This document shows positions 10,869-22,672 of a DNA stretch of 64,000 nt, one piece after another. The position numbers and the translations under genes were made by a program. The notes under the pieces are model-generated. The model was not told where the DNA came from. It saw only the letters and a program-made list of their open reading frames with translations, and ran no database searches. The stretch is from Rhytidiadelphus loreus (taxonomy: Eukaryota > Streptophyta > Bryopsida > Hypnales > Hylocomiaceae). Location: the NCBI GenBank assembly GCA_947034895.1, contig OX344763.1, positions 79,689,093 through 79,753,092 on the forward strand. Direction: 5' to 3'. How positions within the stretch are numbered: the stretch's first letter is position 1; every line of letters begins with the position of its first letter.

Positions 10869-13800
10869 ATGGCCGCGGAAGGTGATGGAGGGGCTATTGG
10901 GACGACTTCAACACAACCTCCGCCGAAGAAAATTAAAATAAGGGGGGCCGGAAATGCGTTGCAGTATGACATTTTAGATGATCCGAACATCAAAGCGGAG
11001 CTTGACTGGGAGAAAGTGGAGGCAGAATATTGGAGCTCTAAAATGTGCAAACAATTTGTCAAAATGTACCACACTGACAAGTTGTGGCCTTAGAATTCTC
11101 ACGCAGCCTACACAAGATATTTCAATTGTAAGCCGTGGACTTGCAAGGATAGTCATTTTATATATCGATCAGACGAGGTGTGGAAGGCCCTCTTCGGCAA
11201 CAAGGCAAGGAGTAAAGGATACATGAATTACAGCACGGCATCTATGGTGTATGCATAACTTATATTGGGTCGGAAGGTGGATTGGAGCACGTTTCCAACG
11301 ACATCGCAATTGCCGCTTCAATTTCCGAAAAATCAAAAAGATATTCCCGATTTAAAATGGGGCACAAACGGCTAAATCTAAAATAGTATTCAAAAATACT
11401 AGAACGCCTACAATGAATGTTTCATAGGGCATAGGCGATGCAGTATAGTTGGACCCCACACAACTAGGAGCGGAGGCCACCAATGCCTCTTTGGGAGGTG
11501 TATTTCGGAAGGTCAATTTCAAGGATCCGGAGACTTGTTTACCCACCTCGATTCATGTACCAATCACGGGGGAGCAAAGCATTGCTCCAAACAAACACGA
11601 CCTTGTGAAAGAAGTTGCCCCCTCTTCCTCGTCGTGAGAAGACATGGATGAAGACAAAGTTGCAAGAGCAAATGCTACAATTGAACGGCTTATAGACAGC
11701 GATGCTCTCGCTAGTTTGAAGTATGTTCCTCCGAACGTGGACTCGCCAACGCCGCCTAGTCCAATATTGAGCCTGATCCGTGAAGTTCAACCGTCAGGTC
11801 TGTTCGTAGAGCGACTTCAAAACGTAGCAACGACCTCCAATATTGATGGCGAGGAGATTGTGCGCAAGTATCCGCTCTTGTGCACTTTAACTTCTAGAAG
11901 ATTGCAATATGTGGGTCAAATTCCAAATCCGGAGCATCTTGAAATCATACTTAGGTGCGGATTAGAGTACCCATCTCAAATGGATGGACCCATGAACGAG
12001 GCCGAGTGCTCTACGACAACCGAAAACAAACTTGGGCTTTACAATTTTGTAACATCCGCTCAAGCAATAACATGTTCTGCTGAAGTTGTAGCGGAAATGG
12101 CCCCGTTGGCTATGGAATTGGCCAAGAATTTATCCACATTATCGCATCCACTATTGAAAGGTGAATTGGCTTTTCACAAGTTTGCTAGTGGAGCGCTATC
12201 ACTTCTTGATGAGAAGTACAACTACTTGAAGACAATTGCGGAGCTGGAGCAGAAGAATGACGAGTAGAGTAAAAAGTATGAAAGGGTCGTTGAAAATTGT
12301 GAGTCATTGGGAAGGCAATTGGTGACATCAAGGAAGAAATATAGCGACAAATATTTGAAGGAACGAAACGAAGAACAGGGCCTCTCTACAGTGGAGAACC
12401 AACTACCGAGGTCGCACGAAACTCAAGAAAGCGATCAACTCTCTCTTCCATTTGAGAAGGCCAAAGCAGTGGAGGAGCTTGAGACCAAAAAGGTGGATGA
12501 GGTTCCAACTTGAAGCGAGTTGAATCGAAGATTGAATGAGGTAAACCAAGAAAATGCCCTTCTTCAATCGAGGTTGGATCGGATGAAACGAGTAGAGAAC
12601 ATGGATGAATGTCTACCGGTGAGCGGATCGGAGTCTCGGTGGTTGACATGGATACAACAACTTCAAGACAAACCGTCTTTAGCATCTCGGGCAGTGATTG
12701 GGATTCGCACCCTTGCAATGAAGTCGGATGAAGATTGCAATGTCGTTGAGGCTGCTTTGAAGAAATTCAAAAGTGTGCTCGAGCAACATTCTTGGGGGTC
12801 TATGCCAGTGACATGTTGGGGAGACATGGATGCCATATACGAGCGGTTGAACCACGCCAAGAAGGAATCGCTAGTCCACAATCATGACATCAATTGGACT
12901 TTTGAAGTAGAGGAAGGATGGACTCCTTACACAACGCTTTCAGCACACATCAAGAAGAACTAGAAGATAGTTGTGCATGGTTCTAATCCAGGTAATGAAA
13001 TGTTGAAGGGTCATTGTAGCATTTGCCAAGGTCCTTTTGGGCCTGAATGAGCCTTCACCATGGGCCATTGTCGCCACATTTTTCATATCAAATGCGTTGT
13101 GCAAGCATCCCTTTTTCGATCTGCTTGTGCCGAGTGCCGTTCTCCTTTGAGTCCTAGGTTCTACGAGATGTTTGGCATCTTGGAAGGTATGCCCCTTGGC
13201 CATGAATACACTAGATGGACTCTTCCACTTGACTAAGAGCCATACAAATTCCAGAATTATTCGCATTGGGGGAAACCCCTCATATGGGATCCAAAGGAAC
13301 AGAAGCATGAACTATATGATGCATCCATGCAACCGGTGGATTCCTTCATGTGGATGACTCAAAATAGGGAAGTGGAGTTGCGGGCTCGTGCCATTGATGA
13401 TGGCGAGGCTCGTGAATTGTTTTGTCGCAGTATGGGAGGGCATTGGAGCATGCAACACCATAAATTTTTCCGGTTTCCCGAAAAAGAAGTATAGAAAGGG
13501 CCAGATGGCAATTGGGTAGAGGTGAAGCATCCTCTTGGCTTCAGTGAACAGTACGAGGCATACAATCACGTTTCCATAGGCAGGGCACTTTTCTTATCTA
13601 AGCTGGAAGAAGCTGCATCAATTCGTGTTCAGGTGGAAATGGATGGAGAATCAAACAAAGGGGATTCGTTCGTGGAGGTGGCAGGGGCATTTGATAGGAG
13701 GGTGGCCAACATCATAGGTCAATGGAGGGCGTTCCTATTGGAAGGAGTCACCGAAGGGTTTAGGGTAAACAACCCTAGTGATGACCATATGGTGAATGTG

Positions 13801-14094
13801 TTGGTAAATCGAGTGGACGTTGCTCTGAGAGCCTTAAAGGCGATGGATGTGGATTTGACTCCGAAGCGCAAACAGAAGCGGAAGATTGAAGATGACGATG
13901 ACTATTCTCCGGAAACAATACGACAATTTGTCATTGTTGACAGGGCAACCAAATCAAAACGGCTCTTAAGCTCAACAAGCCATGGGGGGAAATCTCGTCG
14001 CAAATGTCCAAGGATTGCCGCTCAAGTGGCGCAACGCAATCCAGAGGGGTCTTCTAGTGGTTCGGGAGATGGCAACAATGATATAATTAAATAG
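10869..14094 (+). pseudogene. Coiled-coil RING-H2 cargo gene (putative E3 ubiquitin ligase)
   Basis: Start ATG at 10869. The first part (frame of 10869) contains CKQFVKMYHTDKLW, a CKPWTC motif and GYMNYSTASMVY followed by a VDW segment. It has stops at 11091, 11256, 11373, 11379 and 11400. One frame change follows at about 11400-11449. The rest is a single frame to TAG 14092-14094 with stops TGA 11635, TAG 12265, TGA 12511, TAG 12961, TGA 13048, TAA 13234 and TAG 13492. About 12210-12620 is heptad-like Lys/Glu coiled coil. The RING-H2 (13015-13137) has the order C-x2-C-x14-C-x-H-x2-H-x2-C-x11-C-x2-C, with all eight ligands visible. The tail carries a basic KRKQKRK nuclear-localisation-like motif. 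E3 activity is inferred from the RING. A related gene lies at 34718-36696. Confidence 0.7.
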
Positions 14095-14240
14095 AAATGG
14101 ACCAATAGGTCTATTGCAATAGAAGAAATAGAACTCTATACTCGATAGACTTTTGTTTTAATGTCACGAGGTGAAAATAGTAGTAAATAATTGTAATCAC
14201 GGCATGTCTTGTTTTGCCTTAATATCTACGTATGTATGTC

Positions 14241-14341
<101 letters not shown>

Positions 14342-14600
14342 TTCAATGTTCATGATATGTATTGATGTTTCAATGCATGCTAGTTTGTTGAATCATTTGG
14401 TCAAATGTCGCTTTTTTCTTCTTTCGCTATGATATAATGATTTGTTCATAGAATATGTAGTTTTTTCCCATTGTAGCATTATTTCATTGCAAAAATATGA
14501 ACTCCAAATTTTTTTGGCACAAAAGGCTCTAATCAATTCCTACAAACTTGTTAGTATTGCTTTGCACAACTAGCATGCTTGAAGGTATTAATCAGAGCCG

Positions 14601-14720
14601 GGATTTGAACCCGCGACCTCCCCGATTGGAAGAAGGCAAGTCCAAATGTTTGAATAAGCCTTGGACACTTGTGCTGAAAGTGTGAAACAGTTCTATTTGA
14701 AACTGAACTACGAGAAGTCC
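14601..14720 (-). other. tRNA-derived remnant
   Basis: On the minus strand a perfect-looking pol III B box and T loop, GGTTCAAATCC (14601-14611), sits in GCGGGTTCAAATCCCGG. About 100 bases upstream there is a degenerate A box (TAGTTCAGTTTC) with a GTTC/GAAC D-stem. The acceptor stem does not pair and the spacing is too long, so it is more likely a tRNA-derived fragment or SINE head than a working tRNA. Confidence 0.4.
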
Positions 14721-14734
14721 CGAATCCGCATAAA

Positions 14735-14860
14735 AGATCGGACAGGCTGATCCGACGGCCAATTCGGACGGGCTGGCCAAATCCGACGACTTGGCCCGAT
14801 CCGACGGAATGTTCGGACGGGATGGTCAAATCGGACGGGCCATTTGGGGGAGAATGAGTC
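14735..14860. promoter_or_regulatory. CGGACGG cluster upstream of the hAT transposase
   Basis: CGGACGG at 14765, 14814 and 14832 with CCGACGG variants between. These are 337-410 bp upstream of the transposase ATG at 15175. Confidence 0.55.
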
Positions 14861-15174
14861 AGTTGGTATTGTTTTTAAAATTCGTCTTTCTAAATAACGG
14901 TCAGCGCAATCTGTATTCAGCTGCAAGGTATAAGTAGAAGAAACAAGGCGTATGAAAGCACTGCAAATCCATTGAACACTACGATTTCCAAGGGCTAGGA
15001 GCTGCAATTTATTTTGTGTCCCTAGCTTGGTAATGCATCGTTTGGTGGAAGGGGGGCCTTTAATTTCAAGGCTTTGTGCACGACCCTAAACCCAATTTTA
15101 AACATTGGTTCACTTATGTTTACATTTTCAAAAACTTGCGAATTTGAAGAAGTTCAAGTTTGGAACTTATCACC

Positions 15175-18100
15175 ATGAGCAAGGATTTTGCTTCTTGGTA
15201 TGTCGTCCCGTCGGCGGGTAAAATACAATGCAAGGCTTGCAACTGCGTGTTTACAAGGAAAACGAGCCGTATGTTGAGTCACTTAGGATATGAATCGATG
15301 GCCGGTTTTCGTGATAGGGGAGTGAGTTTGTGTCCCAAATTGTCATCGGAAACTCGAAGTCTATTTCTTTGATGCAATGGGGCATTTCCACGAAGACCTG
15401 TTCATGGAAATGTGGATGGCAACAACTTGCCTATGGTTGAAAGCGATATGTCAAATGGGAGGGGCATGCCACGTTCTACGCAAGAAGATTCTTGTACGAC
15501 ACCGGAAGAAGTTGTTGGGGGAGGTTCCGAAGTAACCCCAAGTATGCAAACATGTAGCGGACATGACATTCATAGGGCCTCAAGCAGTAGGCCTCCAACA
15601 CAAAGTAGGCTTTTGGATGGCTTTCAAGAAGCAAAAAAACAGAATTTGAATGCAGTGTGGGCCAATTTCTTCTATGCGGCAAATATACCATTTTCAGTGG
15701 CCCGTAACGTAGCTTTCAAAGAAGCGGTGAAAAAACCCTCCGAGTATGGTATGTCCTACACTCCGCCATCATATCATGATCTACGGCATAAATTGCTTAA
15801 TCAAGCCAAGGCAGATGTCGTGGGGAAGGTGCATAAAAGGATCGAAGACAGCGTCAGGAAGTTTGGAGCAACATTGTCCATTGATGGATGGAACTGAGTT
15901 ACAAATCGTCCACTGATCAATGCCATGCTTATATCTTCAGCGGGTAAGCAATTCCTTGGATCGGTGGATACCAGTGGGGTTGAAAAGACAACACAATATT
16001 TGGCCACAATTTTAGAAAAATTCATAGAGCAAGTGGGTCCTATGAATGTGGTGCAAGTGAGCGCAGACAATACTCCAGTGAATCCGATAGCATGGAATTT
16101 GGTATCGAACAAATATCCACACATTTTTTTTCAAGGATGCGTGGTGCATGCCTTGAATTTGTTGCTCAAAGATTGGGGAAAGGAGAAATGAATTGAAGAG
16201 TCGGTAAAGAGAGTCCAAATCGTAGTGAATTTCTTCAAGAAAAGACACATGTCACTTGCTATATTTTGGAAGTATGAGACAAAGTACAGTTTGTTGAAGC
16301 CGGTGGAAACAAGGTTCGCCTCTGTGTTTATCATGATTGATCGTTTGTTGGAAGTCAAAAGAGCATTGCAACAAAGTGTGGTGGATCCACAGTGGTTGGC
16401 ATATGTGAATAGACTGAACGACAATGGCAAAGTCAAATCTCGCACGAAGTCTCGTGATGTGAAGACGTTCATTTTAGAGGAGCATTATTGGGACCGGTGG
16501 ACAAATTTGCGGGAATTGGTGGCCCCCGTTGTATATGGTCTACGTGATTTGGATGCAAAGACGCCATGCATGGGTAAGGTGTTGCATATTATGAGGAATT
16601 TAGAGAAACATGTCCTTAGCCTAGAAGGGCATCGTTTTTGTTTGGGAACAGACCTCGCTGAACCATTGGAGCGATCATTTTTTAAACGCCGTGAAATGGA
16701 GGAGACAGATTTACATTATGCAGGAGCTCTTTTGAATCCATACCTTCTGCATGATAAGGAATTAGCCGACGACCAAGATGCAATGGACGCATGCAAGCGT
16801 GTTCTAATGAAAATTTGCAAACAAGGAGAGTACGCCTCAGTGGTAAAAGAATTTGTAGCCTTCCGCCATAGGGAACCTTCGTTTCACAACATGTTGAACC
16901 CGGATGAGCAACAATTGTCGGCGCATGCTTGGTGGGATTTTGAAGGTGCATGTGGGAAGTTCATTGCTCCAATAACTAAGAGAATTTTGGCACAACCGGT
17001 ATCCTCGTCTTCATGTGAACGAAATTGGAGTAGTTATTCTTTTGTTCACAACAAATCTCGGAACAAGTTGACAATGCAAAGGGCGGCAGACTTGGTGTAT
17101 GTGTACACCAATTCCAAGGTCTTGGCAGCATCAAAGGAAAATGATGAGAAGAAGTGGTACGATGACAACGTGGATTCGGAAGATTCAGAGGGGTTTATCT
17201 CAGAAGACGAGGAGGATGGTGGGTCAGTTGGGCCTCTATTGGATGACGAAGATGCCATAAATTACAACGGGCACAATTTTGATGATGAAATGTTCGATAG
17301 CCCAAGTCGGCCCAATGAAGATCTTCGAGCCAATGATCGAGACATCTATGACTTTCCATTGGATGAGGATAATGATGGGTATGATGAAGATGTACCTTCC
17401 ATAGCTAGATTTGTGGATGGAAGTGGATTCATGAGTAGCAAAAAAGTTCTATCAGAAAAAGAAGACGCTTATGTAGAGGCCAATGAGAGAACGATTCCCA
17501 ATGATGGGACTCAAAGAATGGATGAAGATCTTCTTCAAGTTGAGTCTCCATTTAGAAGAGTGTTGCGAGCGGAAGAAAATGACAAACACATTGGTAAAGG
17601 AGGACGTGAGCCTTGGGAGGTGAATGTCAAAATGAACGTTGGCAACACGAGTGTTGAGTCAACCATTGTATTGGCAAGTGCGAACAGTGGTCAACCAAGT
17701 ATTCCAAACCCTAAGGCAAATGAAGCGGAGAAGAATGTTGATCTATGTATGGTGGGGTTTAGAAGTCCAATTTCGTACATCAATGGAGAAGCCAAGAAGG
17801 AACTCATGCAAGATTTTGAAGTACCACCATGTAGCATCCCTCCACATGCACAATTGAAAACCTCTAGTCAAACTTCGGATGGCGTTGGGAGCTTAGGGCT
17901 TGGAAAACGGATTGCAAATATTTCAAAAGAAAGGCGGCCTAGTCAAGGTATTTTATCATCCACGGACGATGACAAAGATGAGACATTGGCTTCAATGTTC
18001 ATTCGGCATTCTCGTAATGCACCACCACAACGGCCCACAACAATGTCAGTGCCTAAACCACAATCTTCAATCTCACCGAAGATAATCATTCATGGAGGCA

Positions 18101-18498
18101 GTGGAGGGACCTCAACAATAAAATTAGAGGGCGGGGGATCACCTAGAGCCACTAAGAAGAGAGTCATGCAACCTTTTGCAATATCCCCGTTGAAAAAAAC
18201 AAAAGCCATTGGAAACCCTCTTAATGCACGTACACATGTTTCAAAGAGGAAAATGAAAAGAGTTGTTGGCATTAAGGAACAAAATGGAAAATCCTTATTA
18301 AGAGTAAAAGAAGAACTCAAAAAGGACAAACGAAGAAGAAGCCTTTCATCCATGCAAGTACAAGAGGGAAGAGCGACATGTCTAGGCTCTTCATCAAATG
18401 ATATGGAAGACACATCCGACGACGAAGACGCAAGATTGGGAAATGGGTGTGAGAGTAGTGGGGCAGAGGTGAAAGGAGATTTTGATTACAATCCTTAG
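15175..18498 (+). pseudogene. hAT-superfamily transposase (DUF659 type)
   Basis: One frame runs from ATG 15175 to TAG 18496-18498, with exactly three internal stops, all TGA (15370, 15895, 16189), and no frameshift. A BED-like finger opens the protein (C-K-A-C, H in LSHLG, C in VSLC). The DUF659/RNase H-like region includes SIDGWN, VTNRPLINAML, VQVSADN and HIFFQGCVVHALNL, which in the family hold the catalytic Asp residues and the insertion domain. The hAT C-terminal dimerisation motif is at about 17005-17070 (SSSSCERNWSSYS). A further tail of about 440 residues, first Asp/Glu-rich, then Lys/Arg-rich and low-complexity, is not part of the usual hAT protein. The stop at 16189 falls where Trp is common in the family, consistent with TGG to TGA. 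This is the presumed mobilising enzyme of the 1841-19055 element. Confidence 0.9.
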
Positions 18499-18838
18499 AA
18501 ATAGAAAGGACATAGGCTTAAATGTTCATATGCTAATATTACATAAAGCACAGATTGTCGTACTGACAATTGATTGTTAGAGACTTTGATTGTAATACTC
18601 CTAAACTTATTGATGGTGGTAATACCATTATTTTTGAAGGGGACACTTAACCAAAGATGATTTCAATACAAAATATCAATTGATTGTGTCATTTGTATGT
18701 TACTTTTCTACAATGAAGCATGATATATTGCAAGATGATGAAATAAATTAAATTTTTTGGCTTCATGCTTGTGGTAATTGAAATGCTTTTGAAAGGCAAG
18801 AGGATTATGATGATATGATCTGTTAATTCTGTTTCAAC

Positions 18839-19055
18839 CAGGGTTGCAATTCAGGAGGACAGCTGCGACTGTGTCCGGATTCGAATGGCCGCGGCCGTCG
18901 GAATTCTGACGCCTGAATTTACCCCGAGGTAAATCGGACGGACGACTCCGTTTTACCCAGTGTCCCTCGCGTCCGCCACGTCTAGACGTCCTCGTGTCTA
19001 GACGTCCGCTTTTTGGACGCGATTTTGGGCTGGACATTGCAATTCGTCAACCCTG
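18839..19055. repeat. 217-bp right subterminal block with internal terminus-like CAGGGTTG
   Basis: CAGGGTTGCAATTC at 18839 is inverted relative to the real right end (GCAATTCGTCAACCCTG). The block between contains CGGACGG at 18934, ACGTCTAGACG palindromes and GGACG motifs. No 8-bp duplication flanks 18839, so the block is subterminal sequence rather than an independently inserted MITE. Confidence 0.55.
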
Positions 19056-19063
19056 CAAAATGG
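19056..19063. repeat. Right 8-bp target-site duplication of the giant hAT element
   Basis: CAAAATGG, identical to 1833-1840, directly following CAACCCTG. Confidence 0.9.
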
Positions 19064-22000
19064 TGATGAACATCCACAGCTCTAATAGTCGTGCCTTAAT
19101 CTGACAACTGCAAAACCCTATTTGCATGAGAGCAGATATAGGCAACTCAAACTACAGAAGGAGGCTTCTTTGAAGACGGCAAATACTGTACTAATCTTAG
19201 AATGCTTAGGCGGCGGACGTTTCTTTCTCATCTTTAGACACATACTATGTGGAGGGAATTGAAGGTTGGCCGCCTCAAGACATGTCCACAAGTTCTTTTT
19301 TAGAAATGCAAGGTATTTCTAGACTTCTCCACTATTAATTTATAGCGGCAACAATTGTTAGATGCCCATGCGTAGTAGTTTATAGCGACACGGCTTCACT
19401 TACTTGTTTTTTGTCTATTGCTAACGCCCAACACAATGGCCTACACAAATGACAGTGTACAAACCTATAGACTCCAAGAAGAAGACTTACACAAATTCTC
19501 CTGGGCCACACAACTCCTTCATTAGAAGGTTATTTTCTTGAATTGGCATGACGCGCTTCATTTCGAAAGCGGTTACTTCGGCATTATGGAACGTGGAATT
19601 TTGTGCCTACTTCGTCTGCGAAACTTGTGGGCGATTTTTATACCACTACAGCAGAAATGGCTGCGAGAAAGAAGCGTTGTGCATCAGGTCCACAAAATGA
19701 CACTTTCCTTGCCGTTCTCTCTATCCTGGAGTACAAGCTCCCAGCCAAATGCTCTCTTTGCCGATGTTCACCTTCCTCGTCACCTTCATAGTATGCAAGT
19801 CCCCAAACCACTGCCATTCTACTCTTCCAGGTGTGTTACTTCTCACCTTCTCAACTAAATTATGAGCCGTCTCCCTCAAACCATAATTGTTGGATACGGA
19901 AATCTCCTCTTGCCTTGTCAAATTCATACGCATGATTATGATTGGATTTCATTAGATGTATTGTTAATGGATTTACTGAAGTTGTCTAATCCAAGCAGAT
20001 ATGAAGTGTTTTGAGTGTACTATCTAAATATTGGTAGTATAGTCAAACTCTTTTGTAATTAATGCACATGTTCATGTCTCAAACATTTAGCATGGATACA
20101 TGTACTAACAACAACCCTCTTTTTTGGAGCAGAGTGTGTCACGTGGAATTTTTGTTCTCAATTGCATAACACATTTCAATGCGGAAGAAGACTGACAAGA
20201 AAAGGCTTTCACCTATCGAAAGTACAATAATACAATTGCACACTAGAAAGAACTTCAGCACACAACGTAAGCTCTTCTAACTAACTTATGTTTTTATAGC
20301 AAATTCAGTGCATCACACAAATTTCCTTACAATCTCTCTTCACATGGAAGTTGAAGTTCTTCACAAAAAGAATATCACTTTCATGTTGAACAATTACATT
20401 TTTTTTACTATTAGTTCCTCACATACTCTTGTCTCTAGCTTGTTCTGGAATTTGGAGATTTTAGTACAAAACTTTAGTACGAATTCCATAGGAAGTTTTT
20501 TTCTACACTTGATTCTACACAATCCGCTCACTTGGCTTACTTAGGTGTTGGACATGTAGCACTTTCGTTACAGTAACTGAATTCCTGTAGGCATGGACAC
20601 ATGCTCCACCTCAAGAAGAAAACGCTGTATGTATAGACATAAGTTTCTGCCCTCTCAAGATGATGTGAAGTGCGTTCTAAATCCTTGAATCTACGAAGTA
20701 CTGTAGGATATTTGTAATTTAATTTTTTTGATTATTTACATATGCTAGAAAGAATTGTATGAAAAAACATGTTCACATTTCGAAGGATGGCAGAATTTGA
20801 ACTTCTACATTGACCTTTTATAGGAATGCATCACTTCCATCTATGGAGGTACGTTGTTGGTGCAATGCTTGGAATGACATGTATCATTTTGAATGACTGT
20901 CTTCCTCTGAACATGGATGTTGTCCATGTTTGTGCATGACTTCGTGAATATGTAGCTTCTGCCAACGTCATCTGAAATCAGAAAACAATGCTACTTGTGC
21001 CTTGTGTACCATGCATTCTACTAGGCGAAACACACATTCTGTGTATCTGTAGAACTATATTCTTCGATTCCAGAGAAGTTTGACTCCCCTACGCGTCCCC
21101 ACTATGTCGTCTCCTAAACCAACGTAGAGCATACTGTTGTAGGACAGCACACTCCTATCGAATGTAGAAGGTATTGTCGGAGAAATGGAGTTATAGCAAT
21201 GGCTGTACTCGTCAACTGTATTGTTTTCTGTGTTTTTTTGATGTTTTCTTTTCCTTCTTCATGTTATTTCCTTCGTTATATATGTGCCCACCATTAGGAA
21301 ATGGTAAGTGTCAACTGTGACATTTACAATTTTGCAGTGTAATTGTTGTGCAACGTTTGCACAATACCTTCTGAAATTCTAGTACGTACAACGAAAACTT
21401 TTCAATTCCACTATAGTCATTATCATTTTGTCATCAACAATTCAAAAGTCACAGGACTTCATAGTGTACAGAGAACATGAATTTCCAAAATTGAATTTCA
21501 TTGCTTTGTTGAGTAACACTTATTTATCTCATAACATGGTAAGTGCATATGTATATTGAATTATGTTTTTTCTTAATGGAATTCAGTTTTGTGCTTTGTC
21601 TTGCATTGTTTCTTTCATGTTCTCATGTGCATCTTTGCTTCCAATAGATTGTAGCATTCCTTAAATTGCTAAGACAGAGAATTACATTGAAGTGCCTTGT
21701 CCATGGCAAATAGAAGAGCAAAATCTGCAAAGAAGGTAATTCTGAAGTCTTGTCTCTATTGTAAGTCCTAAGAGAAGATGACTTCATTATAATGTGAACC
21801 AAAATTTATAGTGTGTTCTTCACTTCCAAAAAATCTGAGCCTAAAAATCCATTTGCATTCCAGAGACAATGCATGAACATGGAAAAGTATGGCCACGGAG
21901 ATGAAGTGCTCCAAGTGATGCTACACTGGTTAATGGAGTACAACATTCACCACTGGGATAAATTCACTTATAACACGTGGACAGTTGGAAAGGTGGCATT

Positions 22001-22180
22001 GGCGACTCCGTATGGAGCTGCATCCACAATTCTTTGGTCTAGTACTTTGTACTTCCAACCCATACGTTGGAGTTGGGTGCTACAAGAGCCTTAGGCTCTT
22101 CTTGTGCATATAGTATCATAGGATTGCATTACTAGTATAGAGTAATCCTATGACGATGAAGTTACTATTGTGGAAGTACG
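19064..22180. other. Older flank without recognisable gene
   Basis: Continuation of the pre-insertion sequence of 1-1840. Short frames exist but none shows a recognisable domain, splice structure or codon bias I can defend. A small hairpin (CATAGGATT...AATCCTATG) lies at about 22119-22153. Confidence 0.5.
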
Positions 22181-22672
22181 CAACATCTAGATAAACATAA
22201 ATAATAGTCAATAGTAAATATATAGAATAGAAAATTTCAAATTTTCCGTAATAGGTAGGGAATAGGAAGCCTAAAACCAGAAATAGGAATTAGAGCCTTT
22301 ACGGAAAACCTTAAACTGTAATTAGGGTTATAGTCAGATCCGGAAACCCTATCCGGAAACCCTAACCCTAATCCGAAAACCGGAAAGTTCCGGCCGAGTA
22401 GGCCCTAGAGCCTAGTCCGACTAGGGAACTTACGGGAACGCCAGGCCGAAAAACTACTTAACCCCCGCTGTCTCCTTCATTCTTCTTCTTTCTCCGCGTG
22501 ATTATCGCGATGGCGCTTAGTGAATGAAAGTGTGGTGAGATAGGAACGCTTTAGGGAGAGAAGGGGAGGCTGGTGCCGATCGCACTGGAAAGTAGGACGG
22601 AAGATTAGCGGATCAGGCGACGGAAACTTAGCGGAAACATTAGCGAAAGTGAGTCGGAAGTGAGGATAGAGT

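Noticed and set aside
14601..14720. Functional tRNA gene on the minus strand
   Set aside because: B box good, but no pairing acceptor stem, wrong A-B spacing and no clear anticodon arm with U33.
15175..18498. Recoded UGA (selenocysteine or alternative code) because all three internal stops of the hAT gene are TGA
   Set aside because: Neighbouring genes also carry TAG and TAA stops, and single transitions explain all of them.
18839..19055. Independent 217-bp hAT MITE bounded by CAGGGTTG and CAACCCTG
   Set aside because: The 8 bases before 18839 (GTTTCAAC) do not match those after 19055, while those at 1833-1840 match exactly.
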